NCBI RefSeq assembly: GCF_003024675.1 | Contig: NZ_PYLP01000017.1 | Location: 1 to 53,739 of the forward strand | Direction of reading: 5' to 3' | Source of the DNA: Faecalibacillus faecis | Lineage (GTDB): Bacteria; Bacillota_I; Bacilli_A; Erysipelotrichales; Coprobacillaceae | Length of the DNA stretch: 53,739 nt | The notes under the pieces: generated by a model | Database searches by the model: none | Told to the model about the DNA's origin: nothing | Seen by the model: only the letters and a program-made list of their open reading frames with translations | Shown: positions 32,470 through 41,631 of the stretch, one piece after another | How the letters are laid out: each line of letters starts with the position of its first letter | How positions within the stretch are numbered: position 1 is the first letter of the stretch | Position numbers and translations under genes: made by a program

Positions 32470-33747
32470 GTGATAAAAAATGCAATAGCATACATTACAA
32501 GAAAAAAAAATAGAACATTTATTATTTTTGTTATTTTAACAATAGTTCTTTCTTGTTTGTATTCTTGTTTAACAATAATGAAATCAAGCAATGAAATAGA
32601 AAAGACTTTATATGAAAGTTCTAATTCTTCAATATCAATAACAAAAAAAGATGGTAAATATTTTAATGTTAATCAATTTAAGGATATTGAAAAATTAAAA
32701 GAAATTGAAGAAATAATAATTCAATATGATGGATTAGCAAAACTAAAAGGTGCTAAAGTAGTTAGTGGAGAGCAAAAAATAAATAGAGAAGATTTATCTG
32801 ATGAATTTAAGAATGTTGTTTCACTCGAAGCTACAAATAATACTAAAAGAAACATTTTATTTAATAGTGAAGTATTTACAATTAAAGAAGGTAAAAATAT
32901 AGAGAAAAATGATAAAAACTCAATTATTGTTCATGAAGAATTCGCTAAACAAAACAATCTAAAATTAGGTGATGAAGTTGATCTTGAATTACTAGATACT
33001 GAAAAAAGTGGAAAAATAAAGAGTCATAAATTTGAAATTATAGGAATATTTTCTGGTAAAAAACAGGAAACATATACAGGTCTATCTTCTGATTTTAGTG
33101 AAAATATGGTTTTTGTGGATTATTCAACAAGCCAAGAGATATTAAATAACTTAGAAAATAATAAAATTGCAAATAAAATTTTAATGTATTCTGGTAGTTT
33201 AGAATCTACAGACTTAGTCTTAAATAAGTTGAAAGAGCTTAAAATTGATGAATCAATGTATTCCATTGAAAAAGATTCTAATGTATTTGAGGAGTCTTTA
33301 GAGTCAGTAAGTGGAATAAAACATATAATAAAAGTAATGACTTATTCTATTATGTTAGGAGGAATGATTGTTCTTTCATTAATCTTGGTTCTATGGTTAA
33401 GAGAAAGAATTTATGAAATAGGTATATTTTTATCTATTGGAACATCTAAGATGCAAATTATAATGCAATTTATACTCGAGTTAATATTCATATCGATGCC
33501 AAGTATAATATCTTCCTTACTTTTAGGAAATGTGTTACTAAAAGTAATTGTAGATGGATTCATTAACTCAGAGGATTCAATAATTTCCGGTGGAAGTTTA
33601 ATAAATAATAGTGGTTTTATGTTAAATATAGGAGCACTTGGACAAAGTTATTTAATATTAATAAGTATTATTGTTTTATCAGTTGTATTTGCTTCTTCAT
33701 TAATATTAATCAAGAAGCCTAAAGAAATATTATCAAAAATAAGTTAG
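32470..33747 (+). CDS. ABC transporter permease, Vex1-like
   Basis: This 425-aa FtsX/MacB-type permease has one N-terminal membrane segment (about 15-37), a MacB-like extracellular domain (about 40-285) and three C-terminal segments (about 290-320, 340-370, 390-415). The GTG at 32470 gives the N-terminus VIKNAIAYITRKKNRTFIIF, which matches that of the second permease (MIKNAFAYVTRKSLKSLIIM); an earlier in-frame TTG at 32434 would read through the ribosome site. Gene order and sizes match vex1-vex2-vex3-vncR-vncS of Streptococcus pneumoniae. Ile is often encoded by ATA here, unlike the housekeeping genes, suggesting transfer. Substrate unknown. Confidence 0.8.
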   Translation: MIKNAIAYITRKKNRTFIIFVILTIVLSCLYSCLTIMKSSNEIEKTLYESSNSSISITKKDGKYFNVNQFKDIEKLKEIEEIIIQYDGLAKLKGAKVVSGEQKINREDLSDEFKNVVSLEATNNTKRNILFNSEVFTIKEGKNIEKNDKNSIIVHEEFAKQNNLKLGDEVDLELLDTEKSGKIKSHKFEIIGIFSGKKQETYTGLSSDFSENMVFVDYSTSQEILNNLENNKIANKILMYSGSLESTDLVLNKLKELKIDESMYSIEKDSNVFEESLESVSGIKHIIKVMTYSIMLGGMIVLSLILVLWLRERIYEIGIFLSIGTSKMQIIMQFILELIFISMPSIISSLLLGNVLLKVIVDGFINSEDSIISGGSLINNSGFMLNIGALGQSYLILISIIVLSVVFASSLILIKKPKEILSKIS

Positions 33748-33756
33748 GAGAAAATA

Positions 33757-34413
33757 ATGGATATATTAGAAATAAAGAATGTGGCATATAATTATGTAAA
33801 TTCTAAAGAAAAAATTTTGTCAGAAGTAAATCAAAAATTTGAACTTGGGAAGTTTTATGCGATAGTAGGAAAGTCAGGAACAGGAAAAACTACACTTCTT
33901 TCCTTACTTGCTGGACTTGATAAACCTAAAACAGGAAAAATATTGTTTAATAATGAAGATATACAAAAGAAAGGATATAACAATCATAGAAAAAATAATA
34001 TATCTTTAGTATTTCAAAACTACAATTTAATAGATTATTTAACACCGATTGAAAATATTAGATTAGTAAACAAATCAGCAGATGAAAGTATCTTGTTTGA
34101 ACTGGGTTTAGATAAAAAACAAATAAAAAGAAATGTTATGAAATTATCTGGTGGACAGCAACAAAGAGTAGCTATTGCTAGAGCATTGGTATCAAATGCG
34201 CCAATAATACTAGCTGATGAACCTACTGGTAATTTAGACAGTGTTACTGCTGGAGAAATAATTGCTATATTAAAGACGTTGGCTAAAGACAAAAATAAAT
34301 GTGTAATAGTTGTAACACATAGTAAGGAAGTAGCAGATTCTGCGGATATCATTTTAGAACTAAGTGGTAAAAATTTGAAAAAAGTAAATAAAATGAATTT
34401 GGAGGTTGAATAA
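33757..34413 (+). CDS. ABC transporter ATP-binding protein, Vex2-like
   Basis: This is a 218-aa ATPase of the MacB/LolD group. Walker A GKSGTGKTT is near residue 36, the Q-loop is FQNYNLIDYLT near 88, signature [14 protein letters not shown] near 130, Walker B IILADEPTGNLD near 151 and H-loop VVTHS. It lies between two MacB-like permeases; its stop overlaps the next start by one base (TAATG). It starts 9 bp after the first permease with the site TTAGGAGAA. It powers the heterodimeric exporter; the short length without extra domains matches Vex2. Confidence 0.88.
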   Translation: MDILEIKNVAYNYVNSKEKILSEVNQKFELGKFYAIVGKSGTGKTTLLSLLAGLDKPKTGKILFNNEDIQKKGYNNHRKNNISLVFQNYNLIDYLTPIENIRLVNKSADESILFELGLDKKQIKRNVMKLSGGQQQRVAIARALVSNAPIILADEPTGNLDSVTAGEIIAILKTLAKDKNKCVIVVTHSKEVADSADIILELSGKNLKKVNKMNLEVE

Positions 34414-35789
34414 TGATAAAAAATGCATTTGCTTATGTAACTAGAAAAAGCTTAAAATCATTAATTATTATGTTAGTAATTTTATCTATGTCAGTTTTAA
34501 GTTTTATTAGTTTATCTATTAAAGATGCTACGGACAGAGCTTCAAAAGGCACATTGGCTAATATAACAAATAGTTTTTCTATGGAGATAAATAGACAAGT
34601 AAATCCAGGAACACCTAGAGGTGGGGGAAATGTAAAAGGTGAAGATATTAAAAAGATATCTCAAACAGATAGTATAGACTCCTATGTAAAAAGAATAAAT
34701 AGTGTTGCGGATTTAGTCGATTATGATATTATTGAAACTCAAGAGACTCTTGCGAATCAATCTCCTGAAAGAGCGAAAAATTTCAAAAGAACAGTTATGT
34801 TAACTGGGGTTAATGACTCATCAAAAGAAACAAAATTTGTATCAGAAGCATATAAATTAGTAGAAGGAAAGCATTTAGAAAATGAAGATAAAAATAAAAT
34901 ATTAATGCATAAAGATTTAGCTAAAAAAAATAATCTTAAAGTTGGAGATAAGATAAAATTAAAATCTAATTTATTTGACGCTGATAATGAAAAAGGTGCA
35001 GATGAAACAGTAGAAGTAGAAATTAAAGGTCTATTCGATGGGCATAATAGTGGTGGAGTAAGTGCAGCACAGGAACTATACGAAAATACATTAATCACTG
35101 ATATTGATACGGCCGCTAAAGTTTATGGTAATACAGAAGATACAGCTGTATATCAAGATGCAACATTCTTTGTAAAAGGTGATAAGAATCTTGATAGTGT
35201 GATAAAAGATCTTGGGAAATTAGATATAAATTGGAGAGAATATAATTTGATTAAAAGTTCATCAAATTACCCTGCATTACAACAATCTATATCAGGTATC
35301 TACTCAATTTCAAATAAATTATTTGTAGGTTCATTAATTTTTGCAGGAGTTGTAGTTTCATTATTACTATTCTTATGGATGAATGCTAGAAAGAAAGAAA
35401 TAGCGGTATTACTATCATTAGGTATATCAAAATTAGAAATTTTTGGTCAATTCCTAATTGAGATGATATTTATATCAATCCCCGCATTCGTTGGTTCTTA
35501 TTTCTTAGCTCAATACACAGCTAGCAAACTTGGAAATAATATATTGAATAAGGTTACTGGTGATATAGCTAAACAAATAGCTCGACAATCTGCATCTAGC
35601 CAATTAGGGGGTGGGGCAGAAGCTGAAGGATTTAATAAGACATTATCAAGTTTAGATATAAATGTAGTACCTAAGTTTATAATTTATGTAGTTATATTTA
35701 TGAGTTTAGTATTGCTTGTTTCATTGATTGTTTCTTCACTCCATACATTAAGAAAAAACCCAAAAGAATTATTAATTGATAATAATTAA
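34413..35789 (+). CDS. ABC transporter permease, Vex3-like
   Basis: This is a 458-aa FtsX/MacB-type permease, partner of the one at 32470. It has a single N-terminal membrane helix (about 14-35), a MacB-like extracellular domain with a Gly-rich insertion (NPGTPRGGGNVKGED, about 60-80), and three C-terminal membrane segments from about 295 onwards (LFVGSLIFAGVVVSLLLFLW, a central pair, and the last near 430). The segment MNARKKEIAVLLSLGISK is the conserved FtsX cytoplasmic coupling loop. A second Gly-rich patch (QLGGGAEAEG) lies in the last outside loop. It is the third gene of the Vex-like exporter operon. Confidence 0.82.
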   Translation: MIKNAFAYVTRKSLKSLIIMLVILSMSVLSFISLSIKDATDRASKGTLANITNSFSMEINRQVNPGTPRGGGNVKGEDIKKISQTDSIDSYVKRINSVADLVDYDIIETQETLANQSPERAKNFKRTVMLTGVNDSSKETKFVSEAYKLVEGKHLENEDKNKILMHKDLAKKNNLKVGDKIKLKSNLFDADNEKGADETVEVEIKGLFDGHNSGGVSAAQELYENTLITDIDTAAKVYGNTEDTAVYQDATFFVKGDKNLDSVIKDLGKLDINWREYNLIKSSSNYPALQQSISGIYSISNKLFVGSLIFAGVVVSLLLFLWMNARKKEIAVLLSLGISKLEIFGQFLIEMIFISIPAFVGSYFLAQYTASKLGNNILNKVTGDIAKQIARQSASSQLGGGAEAEGFNKTLSSLDINVVPKFIIYVVIFMSLVLLVSLIVSSLHTLRKNPKELLIDNN

Positions 35790-35806
35790 AAGTTTTGGTG
35801 CTTTGA

Positions 35807-35890
35807 CTTTATGAAATAACATGATATTTTTAAAACGAAGCTAATTAGATTACACGAGGTTTTTTCTATGGAGGAGACCTCATGTTTTTA
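35807..35890 (+). repeat. solo insertion-sequence end, copy of the 46837 element end
   Basis: A 25-bp segment (35807-35831, starting CTTTATGAAATAACATG) is identical to 46837-46861. Downstream, both copies diverge but keep a hairpin made of a GAGG...CCTC stem ending in CATG and TTTT (here 35853-35884). At 46837 the same sequence borders a transposase relic, so this is probably an isolated end of the same kind of IS. Confidence 0.6.
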
Positions 35891-36322
35891 TATGCTCTAT
35901 TATTGATGTCTTGCCATAGTCCAGATATTTTTTACTTAACATTGGTAACACAATAAACGGTAAACCTACTCAAAAATTAGTGTATTAAAAGAATAGCTGA
36001 CAACTAATAATAATATTCTTTAATTAAAATTCAAATAAGTAATTGATTTAAAAATACATTTAATAAGCTTAAGAATAGAAAAATGACTATGACAAAGATA
36101 AATAAGAAAAGACTTAATGAAAAGAGAAAAATTAAAAATAACTATATCTAATTCTTTAATATCCCATAACTTATAAATTGTAAACAGCTAATCCATTAGC
36201 GTTAGTTATTATTATGAAAAAGAGCAAACTTCATATAACAGAAAAGGCTCGCTTTTAGTTTTAGTTATTAAAACCGCAAGATTTTGAAAAGCAGTTTCAA
36301 ATATCATGACATAAAATAAAAC
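35891..36322. other. AT-rich intergenic stretch between permease and two-component genes
   Basis: No recognisable gene. There is a 22-codon basic open frame, MTMTKINKKRLNEKRKIK..., at 36083-36151 without a good ribosome site. A GC-poor imperfect hairpin AAAGAGC...GGCTCGCTTTT lies at about 36227-36256. The rest looks like decayed sequence. Confidence 0.35.
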
Positions 36323-36350
36323 CGGTGCTTTCTAGCACCGAAATTTTTTT
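36323..36350 (+). terminator. terminator upstream of response-regulator gene
   Basis: CGGTGCT (36323-36329) pairs with AGCACCG (36334-36340) around TTCT, then AAA and seven T. It separates the transporter transcript from the two-component genes. Confidence 0.85.
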
Positions 36351-36354
36351 GACT

Positions 36355-36383
36355 TTTAAATATCAAATAATATTCTGTATAAT
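36355..36383 (+). promoter_or_regulatory. promoter of two-component genes
   Basis: -10 TATAAT (36378-36383) with TTTAAA 17 bp upstream as a weak -35. The ribosome site GTGGAGG (36402-36408) follows. Confidence 0.45.
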
Positions 36384-36413
36384 ATAAGTGTATAGATTTA
36401 AGTGGAGGTATAT

Positions 36414-37067
36414 ATGAAAATATTAATTGTTGAAGATGATAATATGATCAGAGAGGGAATAAGTGAATATCTTTTGGAATTTGGATATACTGTTATTCAA
36501 GCTAAAGATGGAATAGAAGCTTTGTCAAAATTTAATAGCGCTATAAATTTGGTTATCTTAGACATTCAGATACCTTTTATAAATGGTTTAGAAGTGTTGA
36601 AAGAAATTAGAAAGAAAAGCAATTTACCAATTCTAATCTTGACTGCATTTAGTGATGAAGAATATAAAATTGATGCATTTACTAATTTAGCAGATGGATA
36701 TGTAGAAAAGCCATTTTCATTGCCAGTCTTAAAGGTTAGAATAGATTCTTTGATTAAGAAGAATTATGGACATTTAGAGAAGTTTGAATATAAGGATTTA
36801 TCGGTTAACTTTAATAGCTATACAGCTAAAATAAATGATGAAGAAATAGATGTAAATGCAAAAGAACTAGATGTATTAAAGTGTCTATTGGATAATAATG
36901 GACAAGTATTAACTAGAATGCAAATTATTGATTATGTATGGAAAGATAGCGAAGAAATTCCTTACGATCGAGTAATAGACGTATACATAAAAGAACTTAG
37001 AAAAAAATTAAAATTAGACTGCATAACCACTATAAGAAATGTGGGATATAAATTGGAGATAAAATGA
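36414..37067 (+). CDS. OmpR-family response regulator, VncR-like
   Basis: This 217-aa two-component regulator has a receiver domain (1-115) with the acidic pair Asp8/Asp9, phospho-acceptor Asp50 in LVILDIQIPF, a conserved Thr in ILTAF and Lys in VEKPF, followed by a winged-helix OmpR/PhoB DNA-binding domain (about 125-217, with LDVLKCLLDNNGQVLTR and a recognition helix near YDRVIDVYIKELRKKL). The ATG at 36414 follows GTGGAGG; a GTG inside that site is rejected. It lies 4 bp before the kinase gene. OmpR-type regulators bind tandem 11-bp repeats, as seen at 30985-31017. Confidence 0.92.
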   Translation: MKILIVEDDNMIREGISEYLLEFGYTVIQAKDGIEALSKFNSAINLVILDIQIPFINGLEVLKEIRKKSNLPILILTAFSDEEYKIDAFTNLADGYVEKPFSLPVLKVRIDSLIKKNYGHLEKFEYKDLSVNFNSYTAKINDEEIDVNAKELDVLKCLLDNNGQVLTRMQIIDYVWKDSEEIPYDRVIDVYIKELRKKLKLDCITTIRNVGYKLEIK

Positions 37068-37071
37068 GAAA

Positions 37072-38394
37072 ATGAAAAAATTAAAGATATTTCCCAAAAT
37101 GTTCATACAAATATTTTCTGTTCTTGGAATAATAATTATATTAGTTCATTTATTAGTTTTCTTTATTTTTCCTAAAACATATTTGGAGACCAGAAAAGAA
37201 GAGGTCTATAGTAAAGCAAATGAAATTTCTAATATTATGAATGGAAAAGAAATAAAATATATAGAACAAACCTTGGAACTTTATTCTAAAAGTAGCGAAA
37301 TAAAGGCATTTATAAAAGAAAGAAATAATAATAATAATGAAATAAAAATCAAAGATAATATAGATGCTAATTTAGAAAGTAATAGTAATTCTTTGATAAT
37401 TGAAGAAAGAGAAATAAAGCTTAATAATGGTAAAAAAACATATCTACAATTTGTCTCTACAGCCGATATGCAAAAAGATGCAAAAGATTTAAGTCTTAAA
37501 TTTTTACCATATTCTTTGTTAGTATCAATTTTATTTTCTTCTATTATTTCTTTAATTTATGCAAAATTAATAAAAAACAATATACAAGAAATACAAATTG
37601 TTACTGATAAAATGATGAAACTTGATAAAAAAATACGTCTAAAAGTTAGCTCTAATGATGAAGTTGGAGAATTAAAACAACAAATTAATGATTTGTATTC
37701 TACTTTATTAAGAACAATTGACGATTTAGAATTTAAAAATAAAGAAATTTTAAAATTAGAAAAGTTAAAATATGACTTTTTTAAAGGTGCATCCCATGAA
37801 CTTAAAACTCCTCTTGCTAGTCTTAAAATAATACTGGAAAACATGAAATACAATATTGGAAAATATAAAGAAAAAGATATTTATATTAATGAATGCATTG
37901 AAATCGTTGATAGTTTAACAAAAAATATTTCTCAAATATTATCAGTTCATTCTATAGAAAATTTGAATAATGATGAAGAATATTTGAAAATAAATGATAC
38001 ATTAGAAGATGTATTAAAAAAGTATGAAATATTAGCACATCAAAAGAAAATAACTGTCAATAATTATATATTAGATGAGAATGTTTATATAGGAAAAACA
38101 GCTTTAAAGATTATTTTATCTAATTTGATTAGTAATGCGGTAAAATATACTGATGTAAATGGGGTAATTAATATTGGGATGGTTAATGATTGGTTATATA
38201 TAGAAAATTCATACGGTAACAATAAAATTTCGAATATGGATGAAATATTTGATGTTAAATTTGATTTAAATAAGGAAAATAGTAATGGATTAGGTTTATA
38301 TATTGTAAGTAATATTCTGAATAATTACAATATAGAATATAAAGCATTGCAGGATGAAGAATTTTTTATCTTTAAAATTAAAATTATATCTTAA
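37072..38394 (+). CDS. sensor histidine kinase, VncS-like
   Basis: This is a 440-aa membrane kinase. Two membrane helices (about 9-32 and 145-165) enclose an extracellular sensor of about 110 residues rich in Asn and Lys. HAMP-like linker (about 165-225), DHp domain with His242 in ASHELKTPLASLK, then an ATPase domain with N-box NLISNAVKYT near 350 and G-box NGLGLYIV near 405. It pairs with the regulator 4 bp upstream. Size and neighbours match VncS of the pneumococcal vex-vnc locus. The signal is unknown; the adjacent exporter suggests a peptide or antibiotic cue. Confidence 0.9.
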   Translation: MKKLKIFPKMFIQIFSVLGIIIILVHLLVFFIFPKTYLETRKEEVYSKANEISNIMNGKEIKYIEQTLELYSKSSEIKAFIKERNNNNNEIKIKDNIDANLESNSNSLIIEEREIKLNNGKKTYLQFVSTADMQKDAKDLSLKFLPYSLLVSILFSSIISLIYAKLIKNNIQEIQIVTDKMMKLDKKIRLKVSSNDEVGELKQQINDLYSTLLRTIDDLEFKNKEILKLEKLKYDFFKGASHELKTPLASLKIILENMKYNIGKYKEKDIYINECIEIVDSLTKNISQILSVHSIENLNNDEEYLKINDTLEDVLKKYEILAHQKKITVNNYILDENVYIGKTALKIILSNLISNAVKYTDVNGVINIGMVNDWLYIENSYGNNKISNMDEIFDVKFDLNKENSNGLGLYIVSNILNNYNIEYKALQDEEFFIFKIKIIS

Positions 38395-38411
38395 GTAAGA
38401 TATAATTTTTT
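38384..38411 (+). terminator. terminator of two-component operon
   Basis: TTATATCTTA (38384-38393) pairs with TAAGATATAA (38396-38405), with T-run after; the stop codon is within the stem. Confidence 0.75.
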
Positions 38412-39730
38412 AATAGTTATTGAAAAATAGAGATTTATTATTAATTGTGGAAATAAAAACTTTTTTCTTATTGAAAGTGAAAAGAAAATAATTGATAAAT
38501 GATTATTCCACTCTAATTGATCACTTATTCCGATGGGGTTGATCGATCATTACGATGAACCTGACCATCTAAAAGTTTTGGTTATTAGATATCAGCTAAA
38601 GCACTTATACAAAAGTTTACTAAGCTATCCTGTACTAATAAATTGAGAACATAGACTTGCTGAGTTGAATGTTACGCTAGAAAAGTCCATTCAATACGTT
38701 GAATAAGTCCACTTTACCAAAATATTGAATATGTTTATAAAGTCAAAAGGATTTAATATATTCTTCTTGCAATAATTTCTATATTAAAATTTGAGAGGGA
38801 CTGTTTATTTTGGTATTCTCAAAAAATTAAATAGATAAATAAAAAATATGGGAAAAAATGCATAAAATTGTATGCTATCATACCATCAAGTTATAAATAG
38901 ATGTATTCAAAATATTATAGCATTTATTGTAGCTTAGGTAAGCTAAACTTAATCGGTTCAGTTTGCTATCTAAAGCAGTTAATTATTAATGAATAGGTAC
39001 AAGCTCGTTTTTTAATACTTCTTTAAATTTCTATTACATATAAACCTTATTCATTAAAAATATTTATGGGAGGTGATACAACACAAAATAATGAAAGCTT
39101 TTAGATTTTAATAGCAATCTAAAAAGCTACCACTCTATAAAACTTAATATTATAAATCGCTTGTTAATCTTAGATAGAGGGTAGACTTATAAGTTAATAT
39201 TCTAAAAGTTAAAAATAAGATTATTGTTAAAGATATCTAGATAAAAATCAATTTTGGTACATTGCACAATTATAGATATTATAATCCATTTAATGATCCT
39301 AGCTCTTAAATTTATAGACAGGTAGCATTCTCTAATAAACATTAAGTGTTTAAATAACAATTCTTATTTAATATTGAGTAGTTGTAAAAAAAGAATTTAA
39401 GTAGAATGAATAAATTTATAAAAGAAATAATAGGGTGTATCTATGAGAATATGATATTAGGTATTTTCATTTTAATAATAACTTCCCAAAAAATATTAAA
39501 ACCTCATAAAAAAGATAATTTTACTGTAAATCATTTCTATACATGCTTAATCATTATATTTTATGCACACATAAATACGTACTTTTATAAATTGGTAACT
39601 TAATTCTAAGTAGTTTAAAGAATTATAACTTTTGATCAAAAATAAAATTCATTCTCCCAAATGAAAAACGTAACAATTCCGAATCAAATTTTATAATTCT
39701 TTTTTTCATTTATATAATAAGGAGGCATTT
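38412..39730. other. long AT-rich gene desert with mobile-element debris
   Basis: No gene is supported. Visible structure: two imperfect copies of a TTGATC-x(6-7)-CCGATG/ACGATG motif (about 38515-38560), which look like the repeated ends of an IS; ATTCAATACGTTGAAT flanked by two AGTCCA (about 38688-38712), followed by a segment whose reverse complement resembles 29514-29531 next to the IS30 relic; and a hairpin AGCTTTTAGATT...AATCTAAAAAGCT (about 39097-39127). A 65-codon open frame at 39406 is not convincing. Confidence 0.35.
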
Positions 39731-40888
39731 ATGATTCATTCAGTAAAAGATTTTGTAGATAAAAAAATGAATAATAAATTAATTTGTTTTAATAATGTTT
39801 CAGATGATTATTTATTTTTTTAGAAAATAAAAAAATAGGGAGCTGATGACTATGAAACTAGAAAAAGTAAACGACTCACAGAAAAGAATTACAGAGCTTT
39901 TAAGGAACTTCTAAAAATTATCAAGCACTATTTTCCAAATTTCAATAAGTTGCTTTCTTCAGTAAGTGATCCAAGACACAAAAGCTATATAACCTATACA
40001 CAAGAAGAAATTCTTTTCTTTAGAATATTGAGCTACTGCTATCATTTTAAAAGCATGAGGGAAATTACAAGAGAACTCAATAATGATCATGGCATTCAAA
40101 CAAGCAGATTACTTTTTGGCGATGAACTGGAAGAAGTTCCTCATGGTGATACGATAAACAGTTATCTTGAAGAGGTCAGCATTGATCAATTAAGACACAT
40201 ACTTCGAGAAATGCTGAGAGAGTTGATGAAGAAAAATTTTTTGATGGATTTAAAATAAACAACAGGTATTATCATATGATAATAGATGGAGTGGAAATAT
40301 TTTCATTTAAAAACAAAAAAATAGAGAGCAGTATATAGAAAGAACATGCAGATGGTCCAAGATATTATACGATGATGCTGGTAGCTGTCATTGAAAGGGA
40401 CAATATAGTCATACCAATAGAATTTGAGCCGATAGAAAACGAAGGTTTGAAATATGGCAAACAGGACTGTGAACATGAAGCAGCTAAAAGATTGATGAAA
40501 AGAATAAAACCATTTTAAAAGAATGGAAATATGTGTTTCAGGAGATGCACTTTATTTTAGTGAGCCAATGTTGAAAGAAATAAAAGAAAAGAATTGGAAA
40601 TATATCGTCACATATAAAGAAGGTCGTGCACAAAGCGTAGCAGAATACTATAATATGGAACATGCATACAGCTATCATGAAAATGCAGTAAAAGGACACT
40701 TTATCTTACTGACGATTGCACATATAATCATGCAGCTGATGGAGATGCATGAAAGGAACATAGGAATATTTGAAACGATACATAAAATATCGCAAAGAAT
40801 AAAAGAAGCACTTAGGACACAACCCCTAAGTGCAAGCGATGTATTGGATATATCCACGTCGTTTCATTTAAGCAGAATATCCCTGTAG
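39731..40888 (+). pseudogene. DDE transposase remnant (ISNCY/H-repeat-like), multiply broken
   Basis: A good ribosome site AAGGAGG precedes the ATG at 39731. The frame then meets two TAG stops (39821, 39836) but continues after them as RLTEKNYRAFKELLKIIKHYFPNF, then SDPRHKSYITYTQEEILFFRIL and HGDTINSYLEEVSIDQL. It stops at 40258. The next pieces in other frames read NRYYHMIIDGVEIFSFKNKK, an internal TAG, RDNIVIPIEFEPIENEG, and from 40523 MEICVSGDALYFSEPMLKEI to a normal-looking C-terminus. IDGVEIFSF and GDALYFSEPM are the probable catalytic-Asp motifs. One full-length transposase with at least three stops and two frameshifts; no intact product is possible. Confidence 0.75.
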
Positions 40889-41631
40889 ATATTATAACAT
40901 GACTACCTTGAAAAGTGTGAAAAAAGATAAAAAATTCGTAGGTACTTTTTGAACAAAAAAAGGACATTGAATATGTCATATCATAAAAGTTGAAGAGATT
41001 ATTATAAATCACAATAAAAAATGCTTAAAATTAAAAATTTACTCTTCATTGCTGATACAAAAAGAATCATTCTTGACAGGGGGGTACACTTTACAATAAA
41101 ATTAATAATAGAGATTATTGATTGTATCAGTTTTTTTCATAGAAACTTACCATTTTTTTTAAATCATTTCACGTGTTCTCAAATATATAGGTAGGTGTCA
41201 AAGTAAACAATAAATTAAATATTTTGCATATACAAATTTATATACAATTTTTATTGAATTCCTACTTATTTTGTAAGAAATATAAATGCTGTTTGTTAGA
41301 TAGAAGATAATGAATCGGAGTGCATATAGAAAGTGAAACAATAACAAATCATTGTCTTGTTAATTTAATAAATAATTGTAAAATAAAGAAGGAATATTAA
41401 AAATATAGAGAACACACCTTAGTAGAAAAAAATATCTATGTTGATAAGAATTTAACTGAACTAGAGAAAAGTAGGTTTTTATATGATCTGTACCTGTTTT
41501 TATTAATGGTAATGAAACCTTTATGTAAAGCAACAGACAATACAATCGACAAAGAGTATTTTTTATAGATTTATGAGACAGATAAACTTAAGTTTATAAG
41601 TTTATTTGCTTTCGGTAAAGGAGATAAATGC
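40889..41631. other. intergenic region with boxed hairpin element and palindrome
   Basis: No gene is supported. CTGATACAA (41052-41060) and TTGTATCAG (41122-41130) form a 79-bp inverted-repeat unit followed by seven T. It encloses TTGACA (41073-41078) and TAAAAT (41097-41102, 18-bp spacing), a plausible promoter. A startless open stretch, LTELEKSRFLYDLYLFLLMVMKPLCK (about 41410-41567), may be a gene relic. The perfect palindrome ATAAACTTAAGTTTAT (41582-41597), with a further AAGTTTAT copy, lies just before the ribosome site of the surface-protein gene and may be an operator. Confidence 0.35.

Noticed and set aside
39406-39603. 65-codon open frame with hydrophobic middle
   Set aside because: No ribosome site, no recognisable family, and it is in the gene desert between IS relics; length within chance for AT-rich DNA.
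41360-41567. Startless open stretch LTELEKSRFLYDLYLFLLM and opposite 61-codon frame
   Set aside because: It may be a gene relic, but there is no start, ribosome site or family; not called as a gene.
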